Positions 22,047 to 31,117 of a DNA stretch of 64,000 nucleotides are shown here, one piece after another. The DNA is from Tepidisphaera sp. GTDB lineage: Bacteria > Planctomycetota > Phycisphaerae > Phycisphaerales > UBA1924. The stretch covers positions 1-64,000 of the forward strand of contig WGNV01000010.1 of assembly GCA_016124375.1 (NCBI GenBank). The letters are read 5' to 3'. The position numbers were made by a program, and so were the translations under genes. The notes under the pieces were generated by a model. The model worked only from the letters and a program-made list of their open reading frames with translations. It did no database searches and was not told the DNA's origin. Position 1 is the first letter of the stretch, and each line of letters begins with the position of its first letter.

Positions 22047-24797
22047 ATGAACATGTTCGCGATGAAATCGCCGGCGTTGAAGTCTGGTCTGGTCCGCCGG
22101 GGCGCTGTGGCGATGGTGCTGACCCTTGTTGCCGGGCTCGCCGGGGCCCAGGACGTCAAGTTCGAGAAGTACACCCTGCCCAACGGCATGACGGTGATCC
22201 TGCACGAGGATCACACCCTGCCGATCGTCGGCATCAACACCTGGTTCCACGTGGGGGCCAAGGACGAGCCGGCGGGGCGGTCGGGCTTCGCCCACCTCTT
22301 TGAACACCTGATGTTCATGGGCACCGAGCGCGTGCCGGGCAATCAGTTCGACATCATCATGGAGACCGGGGGCGGGGCCAACAACGCCAGCACCAGTTTC
22401 GACCGCACCAACTACTTCTCCAACGGCCCCTCGTCGCTGCTGCCCACGCTCTTGTGGCTGGATGCGGACCGCCTCGAAGACCTGGGCCGCACGATGAACC
22501 AGGAAAAGCTGGACAAGCAGCGCGACGTGGTGCGGAACGAACGCCGCCAGAGCATCGAGAACGCTCCCTACGGCAAGGCGGAACTGGCCATCACCGAGAT
22601 CATGTTCCCGCTCGGCCACCCGTACCACTACGAGGTCATCGGGCGGCACGAAGACCTGGAAGCCGCGACCGTGCAGGACGTGAAGGACTTCTTCGGCACC
22701 TTCTACGTGCCCAACAACGCCAGCCTCGTCGTCAGCGGCGACTTCAAGACCGCCGAAATCAAGCCGCTCGTCGCCAAACTCTTCGGCACCATCGCCAAGG
22801 GCGCCGAACCGATGCACAAGACGGCGCCGGTGCAGAAGCTCGGGCGCGTCGTCCGGGCCGTCGCGCTCGACCAGGTGCAGTTGCCCAAGGTCGCGATGTG
22901 CTACCACAGCCCCAGCCAGTTTGCCGAGGGCGACGCCGAGATGGACCTGTTGGGCGCCGTGCTGAGCCAGGGCAAGAGCAGCCGCCTGTACAAGCGCCTG
23001 GTGCTGGAGGAAAAGCTCGCCAGCGACGTGAGCGCGTATCAGAACTCGAGCCTCTTGCAGAGCGTCTTCCGCATCGATGTGATCGCCGCGGATGGGGCGG
23101 ACCTGGACAAGATCGAGCAGATCACCGACGAGGAAGTCGGCAAGGTGCTCAAGGACGGCATCACCAGCGACGAACTGGAGCAGCGCAAGGCAACGATCGA
23201 ACTCGCGAAACTGAGCTCCCTGCAGAGCCCCGCGGCCGTCGCCGACAAGCTCAACGAATACGAGTACTTCTGGGGCGATCCGGGTGGCTTCAAGCGCGAC
23301 CTTGATCGCTATCGCAACGCGACCCCTGAGAGCGTGACCAACTGGGCCCGCAAGGTGATCACCCAGGACTCGCGCCTCATCATGCGCGTGCTGCCCGATC
23401 AGCCCGACCGGGGCGAGACCCCCCGCGATCAGCGACCCAAGGACTTTGCGCCGGCCGCCTTCGCGCCGCCCGCGCCCGAGACCTTCACGCTCGGCCAGGG
23501 CACGCCCGTGATGCTGTGGCACAAGCCCGAGCTGCCGCTGGTGAGCGTGCAGTTCGTGTTCACGCCGGGCGGGCCGCTGGATACGCCTGACAAAGCGGGC
23601 GAGCACACGCTGGCCGCGCAGATGATGGGCGAGGGCGCTGGGCCCTTCACCGCCTCGCAGTTTGCAGATGAAGTCCAGTCGCTGGGCGCGACCTTCAACG
23701 CCTACGCCGGCGCCGAGTCGGGCAGCGTTTCGATGACCGTTGTCAAGCGCAACTTCGACAAGGCCATGGACCTGGCACGCCTCGCACTGCGCGAGCCCAC
23801 CATGAAGCCCGAGGACTGGGAACGCGTGCAGCGGCTCCACATCGACGACCTCAAGCAGGCCGACGACAACCCCATGATCGTCGCGGGGCGCGTCGGCCAG
23901 CGCGTTCTCTTTGGCGACGCCAGCCCCTACGCCTGGCCCACCGACGGCACCAAAGAAACCGTCGCCAAGCTCAGCCTGGACGACATCAAGCACGCCCAGG
24001 CACACCTCTTCGCCCCCGGGCACCTCACGGTGGTCGTCGCGGGTGACGTGACCAAGGACGATGTCGCCAAGGCGATGTCCAAGCTCTTTGATGGCTGGAC
24101 CGGGGGCGACGCACGCCACCCGACCCAGGCCATCGCGCCCGCCCCGGCCAACGGCATGCGGGTGGTGCTGGTCGACAAGCCTGGCGCCGTGCAGACCGTC
24201 ATCCGCTACGTGACCCCGGGCCCGCGAGCCGCCGATGACAAGCGAGTGTCGTACGACCTGCTCAACACCATCCTGGGCGGCAGTTTCACCAGCCGCCTGA
24301 ACGCGAACCTGCGCGAAGCCCACGGCTACACCTACGGCGCCGGCTCTCGCTTCATCATGACCCCGAGCACGGGCTACTTCATCGCGCGGTCTTCGGTCAA
24401 GGCCGACGTCACCGGCAAGTCGCTCGAAGAGTTCACCAAGGAGTTTGATCGCATCCGCAAGGGCGACATCTCCGAGAGCGAAGTGACCAAGGCCCGCGAG
24501 ACCATCCGCACCGAGACGATCCAGAGTTTCGAGGGCGTGGGGGGCACGGTGGGCACCGCCGCCGGGCTGGTCGTCAACGGCATGCCCTTCGACACCCTGG
24601 GCGCCGACGTCGAAGCGATGCAGCACATCGGCGCGGGGGATCTCAACGCCATGGCCCACGCGGCTCTGCCGCTCGAGCAGGGCGTGCTGGTGCTGATGGG
24701 CGACAAGGGGCTCATCAAGAAGCAGCTCCAAGGGCTGGGACTGCCCGAGCCTGCGGAGTACGACGTCGAGGGCAACCCGGTGAAGGCCGGGTCGTAA
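22047..24797 (+). CDS. exported M16-family zinc metallopeptidase (pitrilysin/insulinase type)
   Basis: ATG with TGGAG six bases upstream; a longer ORF from 21903 lacks support. Signal peptide at residues 1-34. 916 residues contain two M16 units. The first (about 38-470) is catalytic, with the inverted zinc motif H83-L-F-E86-H87 and downstream acidic ligand region AELAITEIMFP. The second (about 495-900) keeps the fold, with R/Y residues at the HGYTYGAGSRF site, but its HTLAAQMMGEG lacks the metal motif. This is the usual one-active, one-inactive arrangement. Likely degrades peptides in the periplasm. Confidence 0.92.
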   Translation: MNMFAMKSPALKSGLVRRGAVAMVLTLVAGLAGAQDVKFEKYTLPNGMTVILHEDHTLPIVGINTWFHVGAKDEPAGRSGFAHLFEHLMFMGTERVPGNQFDIIMETGGGANNASTSFDRTNYFSNGPSSLLPTLLWLDADRLEDLGRTMNQEKLDKQRDVVRNERRQSIENAPYGKAELAITEIMFPLGHPYHYEVIGRHEDLEAATVQDVKDFFGTFYVPNNASLVVSGDFKTAEIKPLVAKLFGTIAKGAEPMHKTAPVQKLGRVVRAVALDQVQLPKVAMCYHSPSQFAEGDAEMDLLGAVLSQGKSSRLYKRLVLEEKLASDVSAYQNSSLLQSVFRIDVIAADGADLDKIEQITDEEVGKVLKDGITSDELEQRKATIELAKLSSLQSPAAVADKLNEYEYFWGDPGGFKRDLDRYRNATPESVTNWARKVITQDSRLIMRVLPDQPDRGETPRDQRPKDFAPAAFAPPAPETFTLGQGTPVMLWHKPELPLVSVQFVFTPGGPLDTPDKAGEHTLAAQMMGEGAGPFTASQFADEVQSLGATFNAYAGAESGSVSMTVVKRNFDKAMDLARLALREPTMKPEDWERVQRLHIDDLKQADDNPMIVAGRVGQRVLFGDASPYAWPTDGTKETVAKLSLDDIKHAQAHLFAPGHLTVVVAGDVTKDDVAKAMSKLFDGWTGGDARHPTQAIAPAPANGMRVVLVDKPGAVQTVIRYVTPGPRAADDKRVSYDLLNTILGGSFTSRLNANLREAHGYTYGAGSRFIMTPSTGYFIARSSVKADVTGKSLEEFTKEFDRIRKGDISESEVTKARETIRTETIQSFEGVGGTVGTAAGLVVNGMPFDTLGADVEAMQHIGAGDLNAMAHAALPLEQGVLVLMGDKGLIKKQLQGLGLPEPAEYDVEGNPVKAGS

Positions 24798-24820
24798 GCC
24801 GAGATTCTCTACACCAACTT

Positions 24821-24948
24821 GTGGCACAGGCCTCCGGCCTGTGCCTTCTTTTTCTACCTGCCTTTCACAACCCACTCACCTGACGAGCGGCAATCGACGC
24901 CCATCAGGAAGTAGATCGGGTAGGACACAGGCCAGAGGCCTGTGCCAC
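24821..24948. repeat. REP family B, inverted pair; first copy doubles as terminator
   Basis: GGCACAGGCC-TCC-GGCCTGTGCC is followed by TTCTTTTT, so this repeat is placed to terminate the M16 gene. An opposite copy (ACACAGGCC-AGA-GGCCTGTG) lies 80 bases on, just before the epimerase gene. Confidence 0.8.
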
Positions 24949-24992
24949 CAGACTTGGAAGGGCGCCTCGCCCATTCCCGAAGGACTGACTCC

Positions 24993-26141
24993 ATGACCGA
25001 GGTTTCTTCCAAGCCCCTTCGAATCGCCGTCGTCACCGGCACCCGCGCCGAGTATGGCCTGTTGCGTCCCGTGATGCGGGCGATCGGCGCTCGCCCCGAG
25101 TTGGCGCTGCTCGTCGTCGCCGCGGGCTCGCACCTGGTCTTGCCTGGCGAGACCTTCCGTGAAGTGAAGGCCGACTTCCCCATCGCGGGCATCGTCCCGA
25201 TGCAGTTTGCCGGTCGCACGGGGCGGGCGGAGGACGTGCAATCCGTCGGGCGGGGCATCGGGCGGTTCGGGCGCGTGTTCGAGGAGATCGCCCCCGACGT
25301 GGTCGTGGTGCTGGGCGATCGCATCGAAGCCTTCGCCGCGGCCAGCGCCGCCAGCATCGGGGGCAGGGGCCTGGCCCATATCCACGGCGGCGACCGTGCC
25401 GAGGGGATCGCCGACGAAGCCATGCGTCACGCGATCACCAGACTGGCGCACATCCACTTCCCCGCGACGCGCGAGAGCGCCGAGCGGATCGTTCGCATGG
25501 GCGAGGACGCCGCCCGCGTGCACATGGTGGGCTCGCCCGCGCTGGACGAACTGCCCGACATGCCCATGGCCACCGACGAGACCTGGTCCGAGATGGGCAA
25601 ACCCGAGGTCGTGTTTCTCATGCATCCCTCGCGGGGCATCGCGGCTCAGGAACGCGAACTCGCCCAAAGCGTCCTCGAAGGTCTCGCGGGCCGGCGCGTG
25701 CTGGGCTTGCACCCAAACCTGGACTCGGGGCGCGAGGGGATCATGGAGGCCATCGCCGCGCGGCAGGCGGCACATCCGGCGGGGCTGGTGGTCAAGGGAC
25801 ACCTGAGCCGCGCCATGTTCGTGGGCGTCCTCAAGCGGCTCTGCGCTGAGGGGGGTGTGCTGGTCGGAAACAGTTCGGCCGGGCTCATCGAGGCCGCGGC
25901 GCTGGGGCTTCCCGTGGTAGATATCGGACCACGCCAGGCGGGTCGTGAGCGTTTCGGCAATGTCATCAGCATCAGCGGGGCCTTCGAGCTGGCCGAGGCG
26001 TTGGCGCGGGCGACGGCCCTTGATCGGGGTGCGATCGTCCACGGGTATGGCGACGGCCGATCGGGGGAGCGGATCGCGGCGGTGCTGGCGAAAGTGGATG
26101 TGCACGCGACGGGCTTCAGCCGCAAGCGCTGCGCCTATTGA
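24993..26141 (+). CDS. UDP-N-acetylglucosamine 2-epimerase, hydrolysing (NeuC-like)
   Basis: AAGGA lies 8 bases before this ATG. 382 residues with the two-Rossmann GT-B fold. N-terminal VVTGTRAEYGLLRPVM, VVVVLGDRIEAFAAA and AHIHGGDRAEGIADEAMRHAI match hydrolysing epimerases that release ManNAc or a related sugar plus UDP. C-terminal VLVGNSSAGLIEAAALGLPVVDIGPRQ is the nucleotide-binding half. The product usually feeds nonulosonic (sialic-type) acid synthesis, but no NeuB/NeuA partners lie next to it. It could also serve another surface glycan. Confidence 0.88.
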   Translation: MTEVSSKPLRIAVVTGTRAEYGLLRPVMRAIGARPELALLVVAAGSHLVLPGETFREVKADFPIAGIVPMQFAGRTGRAEDVQSVGRGIGRFGRVFEEIAPDVVVVLGDRIEAFAAASAASIGGRGLAHIHGGDRAEGIADEAMRHAITRLAHIHFPATRESAERIVRMGEDAARVHMVGSPALDELPDMPMATDETWSEMGKPEVVFLMHPSRGIAAQERELAQSVLEGLAGRRVLGLHPNLDSGREGIMEAIAARQAAHPAGLVVKGHLSRAMFVGVLKRLCAEGGVLVGNSSAGLIEAAALGLPVVDIGPRQAGRERFGNVISISGAFELAEALARATALDRGAIVHGYGDGRSGERIAAVLAKVDVHATGFSRKRCAY

Positions 26142-26245
26142 TGCTCGCCCGGTATTAGCGCTCCTGCGAGAAACTGGACCAAAGTCGCGTTATGCGAGTG
26201 TCGATGGTGGAGGAGCCGGGGACGGACCCCCGGAGGGAGCCCACC

Positions 26246-27133
26246 ATGACCGTTGTTGCCCAAGAGCGTGAGCAGGTCGTCGCCGGCGCGATTCGTGAGA
26301 TCAGCCACATCGCGACCCTGCCGGAAATTACCGTCAAGATCGTCGAACTGGTCGAAGACCCCAAGAGCACGGCCCAGGACCTTGACAAGGTCATCTCGGC
26401 CGACCCGGCGCTGTGCAGCCGCATCTTGAAAGTCGTCAACAGTTCGTTTTACGGGCTCCCCGGCCAGATCGCGTCGATCAACCGCGCGATCGTGATGCTG
26501 GGGCTGAACGCGGTGAAGAACATCGCGATCGCCGCCAGCCTGGCCAAGCTCTTCCGGGGTGGCGACCTGACGCCCAACTTCTCGGCCAAGGACCTGTGGA
26601 CGCACAGCAACATCACCGCCGGCGCGAGCAAGATGATCGCCAACTCGCTGAAGCTCGGCTTGGCCGACGAGGCCTTCCTCGCCGGGCTCATCCACGACAT
26701 CGGCATCATGGTCGAGATGCAGTTCGACCGTCCCAAGCTGCTCGACGTCCTCCGCCGCACCGGCGCCGACGCCAAGGGCATCCCCGCCAGCGACATGCTG
26801 AACAATGAGGCGGCGGTCTACCAGGCGACGCACCAGGATTTCGGCGCCGGGCTGTGCGAAAAGTGGAAGTTCCCCAAGAACTTCGCGCTCGTCACCGGCT
26901 TCCACCACGACCCCATGAAGCTGGCCGCGGAGACGCGGACGCTGACCGCGATCGTGCACGTGGCGGATCGTCTGGCCGCGGAAACCGGCATGGGCTTCCG
27001 CCAGGACATCATGAACACCTCGGTCGACCCTGCGATCCTGGACCACCTGAAGATGTCGGCCGAGAAGTTGGCCGAGCTCAAGGGCCTGGTGCAGCAGCAG
27101 TCCGCCGACCTCGCCGGCCTGCTGGCGGCGTGA
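26246..27133 (+). CDS. HDOD domain protein
   Basis: GGAGGGAG lies six bases before the ATG, an unusually strong ribosome site. The HDOD domain fills residues about 18-215: LPEITVKIVELVEDPKSTAQDL, DPALCSRILKVVNSSFYGLP, INRAIVMLGLNAVKNIAIA and AGLIHDIGIMVE are all characteristic. No GGDEF, EAL or receiver domain is attached. HDOD proteins act as non-enzymatic signalling scaffolds in stress, motility and cyclic-di-GMP-related circuits. The gene ends in a terminator. Function here is not predictable beyond the domain. Confidence 0.92.
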   Translation: MTVVAQEREQVVAGAIREISHIATLPEITVKIVELVEDPKSTAQDLDKVISADPALCSRILKVVNSSFYGLPGQIASINRAIVMLGLNAVKNIAIAASLAKLFRGGDLTPNFSAKDLWTHSNITAGASKMIANSLKLGLADEAFLAGLIHDIGIMVEMQFDRPKLLDVLRRTGADAKGIPASDMLNNEAAVYQATHQDFGAGLCEKWKFPKNFALVTGFHHDPMKLAAETRTLTAIVHVADRLAAETGMGFRQDIMNTSVDPAILDHLKMSAEKLAELKGLVQQQSADLAGLLAA

Positions 27134-27173
27134 GGCACCCAGCGAATACGCAGAACTCTCTTTCTCCCTCCGG

Positions 27174-27207
27174 GCGGACGATTGGACACAATCGGCCGCT
27201 CTTTTTT
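27174..27207 (+). terminator. intrinsic terminator of the HDOD gene
   Basis: The paired segments GCGG/CCGC and GATTG/CAATC around a GACA loop are followed by a run of six T. Confidence 0.85.
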
Positions 27208-27231
27208 CACTCTTTGCCGGGGAGTGGTATC

Positions 27232-27282
27232 ATGGGCGCAGACAGTGAGTCGGGAGGAATGAACGGGAGCGACGAGGCATGA
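27232..27282 (+). CDS. possible 16-codon leader peptide upstream of the acyltransferase
   Basis: ATG with GGGAG seven bases upstream encodes [16 protein letters not shown]. Its TGA overlaps the ATG of the next gene as ATGA. The own ribosome site and stop/start overlap suggest translational coupling, but a chance ORF of this length is possible. Confidence 0.35.
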   Translation: MGADSESGGMNGSDEA

Positions 27283-27944
27283 CAGATCAGGGCACCCCGC
27301 CGACCGGAACGCCGGCCCCCGCCAGCAAAGGCGGCCCATCGTCGCGTCTGCGTTTCAAGAATCCCAACCAGAGTGAACGATTTCGGTCGCCTTGGCCTTT
27401 GCGTGAAAAGTTCGGAATGCTGGGCTGGTTGATCGTGGAGCGCTGCCTGTGCCGCCCCACGCCGAAGTTTTTGAACGGTTGGCGTCTGTTCTGGTTGCGG
27501 CTCTTCGGTTGCAAAATTTCGGGCACGCCCTTCGTCCACCCGGCGTCCATCATCAAGATCCCCTGGCAGCTGACTCTCGAAGATCAGTGCGCCATCGGCG
27601 CCTACACCGAGATCTACAATCTCGGGCACGTCACGCTCAAGCGGGGCTGCACCGTCGCCCAATACACCTACGTCTGCGGCGGCACGCACGACCTCTCCGA
27701 CCCCGTGCTGCCCCTGCAGGTCGCCGACATCGTGATCGGCGAAGAAGTCTTCATCGGCGCCAAGGCGATCATCCTGCCCGGTGTGATCATCGGCGATGGC
27801 GCAGTCCTTGGCGCCGGCTCTGTCACCTCGAAAGACCTCGAGCCCTGGACCATCTACGCCGGCAACCCGGCTCGCCCGATCAAGAAGCGCAAGATGGACC
27901 ACGTGACCCCGGGCTCGCGCCGCGTCGCGGCGGTTCAGCCCTGA
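27279..27944 (+). CDS. left-handed beta-helix acyltransferase, WcaF-like
   Basis: 221 residues. After a disordered Pro/Ser-rich start (1-35), a helix ([18 protein letters not shown]) and a region that often contacts membranes ([12 protein letters not shown]) lead into hexapeptide repeats from about residue 85 ([70 protein letters not shown]). This is the architecture of colanic-acid-type O-acetyltransferases. The likely role is acetylating a sugar or glycolipid during surface polysaccharide synthesis. The upstream mini-ORF overlaps its start codon. Confidence 0.85.
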   Translation: MTDQGTPPTGTPAPASKGGPSSRLRFKNPNQSERFRSPWPLREKFGMLGWLIVERCLCRPTPKFLNGWRLFWLRLFGCKISGTPFVHPASIIKIPWQLTLEDQCAIGAYTEIYNLGHVTLKRGCTVAQYTYVCGGTHDLSDPVLPLQVADIVIGEEVFIGAKAIILPGVIIGDGAVLGAGSVTSKDLEPWTIYAGNPARPIKKRKMDHVTPGSRRVAAVQP

Positions 27945-28048
27945 GCCGGTCCGCCCGGCCTGCTCCGCGAACTCCGATGTCCCCGCATGCCGCCTGCGTC
28001 GGCGATTCGTCTCGCGCCTCTCCCCAGACTCGTACGTACCCTCGCACC

Positions 28049-28945
28049 ATGCGAGTCCTGCTCACCAACGACGACGGCATCCACGCCCCAGGCATCCTCG
28101 CGCTCCGGCACGCACTGCTCGATCTTCCAGTCGGCGGCCGCCCGCGCCACGCCGGCCCGCTCGCCGGCCCGCATAGCGAATCCGTCACCCGCGCTCCGCG
28201 ACACGCCCTCCTCACGGTCGCACCGCTCACCGTCCAGAGCGCCACCAGCCACGGCGTCACGTTCCATGAACCCCTCATGATCCGCGACGAACGCTTCGAT
28301 CGCGCCCCGGAACATCCGGGCATCGCCGTCGACGGCCGCCCCGCCGACTGCGTCAAGCTCGCCCTCACCAACCTCTGGCCCGAACGCTTCGGCGAGGGCC
28401 AACTGCCCGACCTGGTCATCAGCGGCATGAACGCCGGCGCCAATTGCGGGATCAACGTGATCTACTCCGGCACCGTCGCCGCCGCCATCGAGGCGGCGTT
28501 CCTGGGCGTCCCTTCCATCGCCGTCAGCCTCATGCTCGGCAAGGGCACGCCCAACTTCGAGCTCGGCGCCTTGTGGGCCCGAACGACCATCGACCGGCTG
28601 CTGGCTGCCGGCCTGCCCAGCGCCCACGAGTGCCTCAACATCAACCTTCCGCCCACCGAAGGGCTCTCGCTCGACGCCCCGATGCCTCCGATCCACGTCT
28701 GCCCGATGAACACCCACGGGCTCGTGGACAAGTACGAGCGCCGCACCAGCCCGGGGGGCGAGGTGTACTACTGGGCCGCGGGCTACGGGCTCGACTTCCG
28801 CGATACCGAACCGGGCACCGACGTCGATCATCTCTTGAAGGGCTCGATCACCGTCACACCCCTGAAGTTCGACCTCACCCGCCACGATGCCCTGCCCCGC
28901 TGGGCCTCACGCCTTGCGAACACGCCTGCCGCCCGGGGCGAATAA
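28049..28945 (+). CDS. surE: 5'/3'-nucleotidase SurE
   Basis: Begins MRVLLTNDDGIHAPGI, the DD metal site of SurE. Further signatures are QSATSHGVTFHEPL, the Asn-containing LVISGMNAGANCG and YSGTVAAAIEAAFLGVPSIAVS. 298 residues is longer than most. There is an extra stretch of about 20-25 residues (GRPRHAGPLAGPHSESVTRAP) between the first helix and the VAP strand, where most SurE proteins have a short turn. SurE removes phosphate from nucleoside monophosphates and short polyphosphates. There is no evident ribosome site before the ATG. Confidence 0.92.
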   Translation: MRVLLTNDDGIHAPGILALRHALLDLPVGGRPRHAGPLAGPHSESVTRAPRHALLTVAPLTVQSATSHGVTFHEPLMIRDERFDRAPEHPGIAVDGRPADCVKLALTNLWPERFGEGQLPDLVISGMNAGANCGINVIYSGTVAAAIEAAFLGVPSIAVSLMLGKGTPNFELGALWARTTIDRLLAAGLPSAHECLNINLPPTEGLSLDAPMPPIHVCPMNTHGLVDKYERRTSPGGEVYYWAAGYGLDFRDTEPGTDVDHLLKGSITVTPLKFDLTRHDALPRWASRLANTPAARGE

Positions 28946-29011
28946 ACTCCATCCGATTTGCTGGCCACACCGTGAACGCCGCGGTACGCTGACGCCCGAA
29001 GGAGCCTCGCC

Positions 29012-29662
29012 ATGGGAAACATGATCCATTTCACGAACAACTATCAGGACTGCTCGACCGATAGCGGCTTCCAGTTCGAGTTTTACTGCGACACCTGCGG
29101 CACGGGCTGCATGTCTCAGTTCAAGCACTCCAAGATGGGCGCGGCGGGCACCATCTTCAAGGCCGCCAGCAACTTCTTTGGTGGCCTCGGCGGCGCCCAG
29201 GGTGCGACCGACGACGCCCGCGAACTGATGCGAGGCAAGGAACGCGACGAAGCCCTGCGCGAAGCTGTCGAAGAAGCCAAGAAAATCTTCAAACTCTGCG
29301 GACGCTGCGGCAAGTGGGTCTGCGAGCAGGCATGCTGGAACGAAAAACGCAACCTCTGTGAGACATGCGCCCCGGACCTCGACGAAGAACTGGCGGCCGC
29401 CCAGAACACCGCCAAGATGGAGCAGATCTGGCGAAAGGCCCGCCAGACCGACCTCATCGATGGCGAGATCGATGTTCGACAGGCTGACGGCAAGCCCAAG
29501 GAGGCCCCGCTCAAGTGCACCAGTTGCGGCGCCGCCGTCAACGGCAAGTTCTGCGGCGAGTGCGGCGCCGCCGCCCCCGCTGCCAAGAAACACTGCACCA
29601 GTTGCGGCACCGAGGCGAGCGCCACCGCCAAGTTCTGCGGCACCTGCGGGCAGAAGCTCTAG
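29012..29662 (+). CDS. zinc-ribbon domain protein
   Basis: AAGGAG seven bases before the ATG. 216 residues with four CxxC-type clusters: YCDTCGTGC at residues 29-37, CGRCGKWVCEQACW/CETC around 95-120, and two tandem C-terminal zinc ribbons (CTSCGAAVNGKFCGECG, CTSCGTEASATAKFCGTCG). A glycine-rich amphipathic stretch lies at 45-65. The ribbons probably mediate protein interactions rather than catalysis. Family function unknown. It is convergent with the aminotransferase gene, three bases apart. Confidence 0.8.
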   Translation: MGNMIHFTNNYQDCSTDSGFQFEFYCDTCGTGCMSQFKHSKMGAAGTIFKAASNFFGGLGGAQGATDDARELMRGKERDEALREAVEEAKKIFKLCGRCGKWVCEQACWNEKRNLCETCAPDLDEELAAAQNTAKMEQIWRKARQTDLIDGEIDVRQADGKPKEAPLKCTSCGAAVNGKFCGECGAAAPAAKKHCTSCGTEASATAKFCGTCGQKL

Positions 29663-29665
29663 CCG

Positions 29666-30925
29666 CTACATACCCCGCTCGATCTCCAACTCCGCCGCCA
29701 GCGCCTCGGCCAAATACTCATACTGCCCGATGTCGTTGTACACCTGCGCGCTGATCCGCACGAACCGGGCGCTGCTGCCCGCCAGCCCCCACACCGGCAC
29801 CTGAATCCTGTGCCGCTCCAGCAGCGCGTCCTGCAGCGCGTCGTGATACTTGCTCGGTCGGGCCGCGAGCCGCGCCTGCCGCCCCGCGTCGTGCGAGGGA
29901 AGCACCATCGTGCAGATCGACCCGATCATGGCGTCCGGCGCCGCCGGCTCGATCCCCAGCTTCCGACAGATCACATCGCGCCCGCGCAGGCACAGCTCAT
30001 GGTTGTGCCGCATGATCGCCCGCCAGCCTTCGTGCCCAACGCCCCCGGCCCCGAGTGCCGAACCGATCTCTCGCCCCATGAACTCGATCGCCTTGGGGAT
30101 GCTGTACGCCGAGGTGTAATCGCTCGTGCCCTGGTAGTCAAACTCGGTCAAGAACTGCGAGCGCCCGTGCTTGGGCTTCTCGGCGTTGTTCGACAGCACG
30201 AGGGGCCGGAAGCCCGTCTGCTTGTCGGGCCGAACCCACAAAAACGCCGAGCCCTTGGGTGAGCAGATCCACTTGTGGCAGTTCGCCGTGTAATACGCCG
30301 CGCCCAGGTCGCGCAGGTTCACCGGCACCATGCCCGGCGCGTGGGCCCCATCCACCAGCGTCTCGACGCCCCGGGCCGCCAGCTCGCGCACCAGTCGCTC
30401 CACCGGCAACACCAGCCCCGTGGGGCTCGTCACATGGCTCACCAGCGCTAGCCGCGTGCGCGACGTGACGGCGTCCATGTACGCCCGCACTACCTCGTCC
30501 GGCCCGGCGATGGGGAACGGAATCGTCGCGTATGTCACGCTCGCGCCCGCACGCCCCGCCACCTTCCGCAGCGAGTTCTGGCACGCCGGATACTCGTGGG
30601 CCGAGATCAGAATCTCGTCGCCAGGCTGCAGCGCCAGGTTCGCCGCGACCGTCGCCACGCCCGTCGAAGCATTGGGGATCAGCGCCAGGTCCTTCGCGTC
30701 GCACTGCACAAACCCCGCCAGCGCCCGCCGAACCTCGTCCATCACCCCCTCGTGCTTCTCAACGAAAAACGCCACGGGCTCGGCCTCGAGCAACCCCCGC
30801 CAGCGGCTCTGCTCGTCAAGCACCACGCGGGGCGTGGCCCCAAACGACCCGTGATTGAGAAACACCCGCGAAGGGTCCAGCGTCCAGTGCGAGGCCAGGG
30901 GCGAGGGTCGGGGCAGTGAGGGCAT
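29666..30925 (-). CDS. PLP-dependent aminotransferase class V (isopenicillin-N-epimerase-like)
   Basis: 419 residues. It shows LNHGSFGATPRVVLDEQ at the start, the cofactor region NASTGVATVAANLAL, DGAHAPGM with the PLP-binding Asp, and the Schiff-base lysine in NCHKWICSPKGSAFLW. This is the CefD/isopenicillin N epimerase-like branch of class V, whose members also include hercynylcysteine lyases and cysteine desulfurase relatives. No penicillin or ergothioneine genes are nearby, so the reaction is unknown. No clear ribosome site. Confidence 0.85.
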   Translation of the reverse strand: MPSLPRPSPLASHWTLDPSRVFLNHGSFGATPRVVLDEQSRWRGLLEAEPVAFFVEKHEGVMDEVRRALAGFVQCDAKDLALIPNASTGVATVAANLALQPGDEILISAHEYPACQNSLRKVAGRAGASVTYATIPFPIAGPDEVVRAYMDAVTSRTRLALVSHVTSPTGLVLPVERLVRELAARGVETLVDGAHAPGMVPVNLRDLGAAYYTANCHKWICSPKGSAFLWVRPDKQTGFRPLVLSNNAEKPKHGRSQFLTEFDYQGTSDYTSAYSIPKAIEFMGREIGSALGAGGVGHEGWRAIMRHNHELCLRGRDVICRKLGIEPAAPDAMIGSICTMVLPSHDAGRQARLAARPSKYHDALQDALLERHRIQVPVWGLAGSSARFVRISAQVYNDIGQYEYLAEALAAELEIERGM

Positions 30926-30960
30926 GGAGTAAGTTTACGAGCGAGATCGAGCCCACGACC

Positions 30961-31064
30961 GACGCCGGACCTGAGCAGAGCGAAGGTCCGGGTGCGTGCC
31001 GCAGGGTCGCGCACGAGACGCCCGCGCCGAGATCCGGAGGTCCATGTCGCTCACCTCCCGCGTC
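30961..31064. repeat. REP family A, inverted pair, second arm decayed
   Basis: The first hairpin is intact (GACGCCGGACCTGAGC ... AGGTCCGGG). The second (CCGGAGGTCCATG ... CACCTCCCGCGTC) has mismatches, indicating an older copy. It lies between the divergent aminotransferase and trmB genes. Confidence 0.75.
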
Positions 31065-31117
31065 CGGCCCCCGGGAACACGCACGCCCGCCCGCGATCCG
31101 CGTCTACCCTCCCGCCG

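Noticed and set aside
21984-24875. Open frame of 963 codons on the - strand
   Set aside because: Antisense to the M16 peptidase, whose zinc motif, signal peptide and ribosome site are clear.
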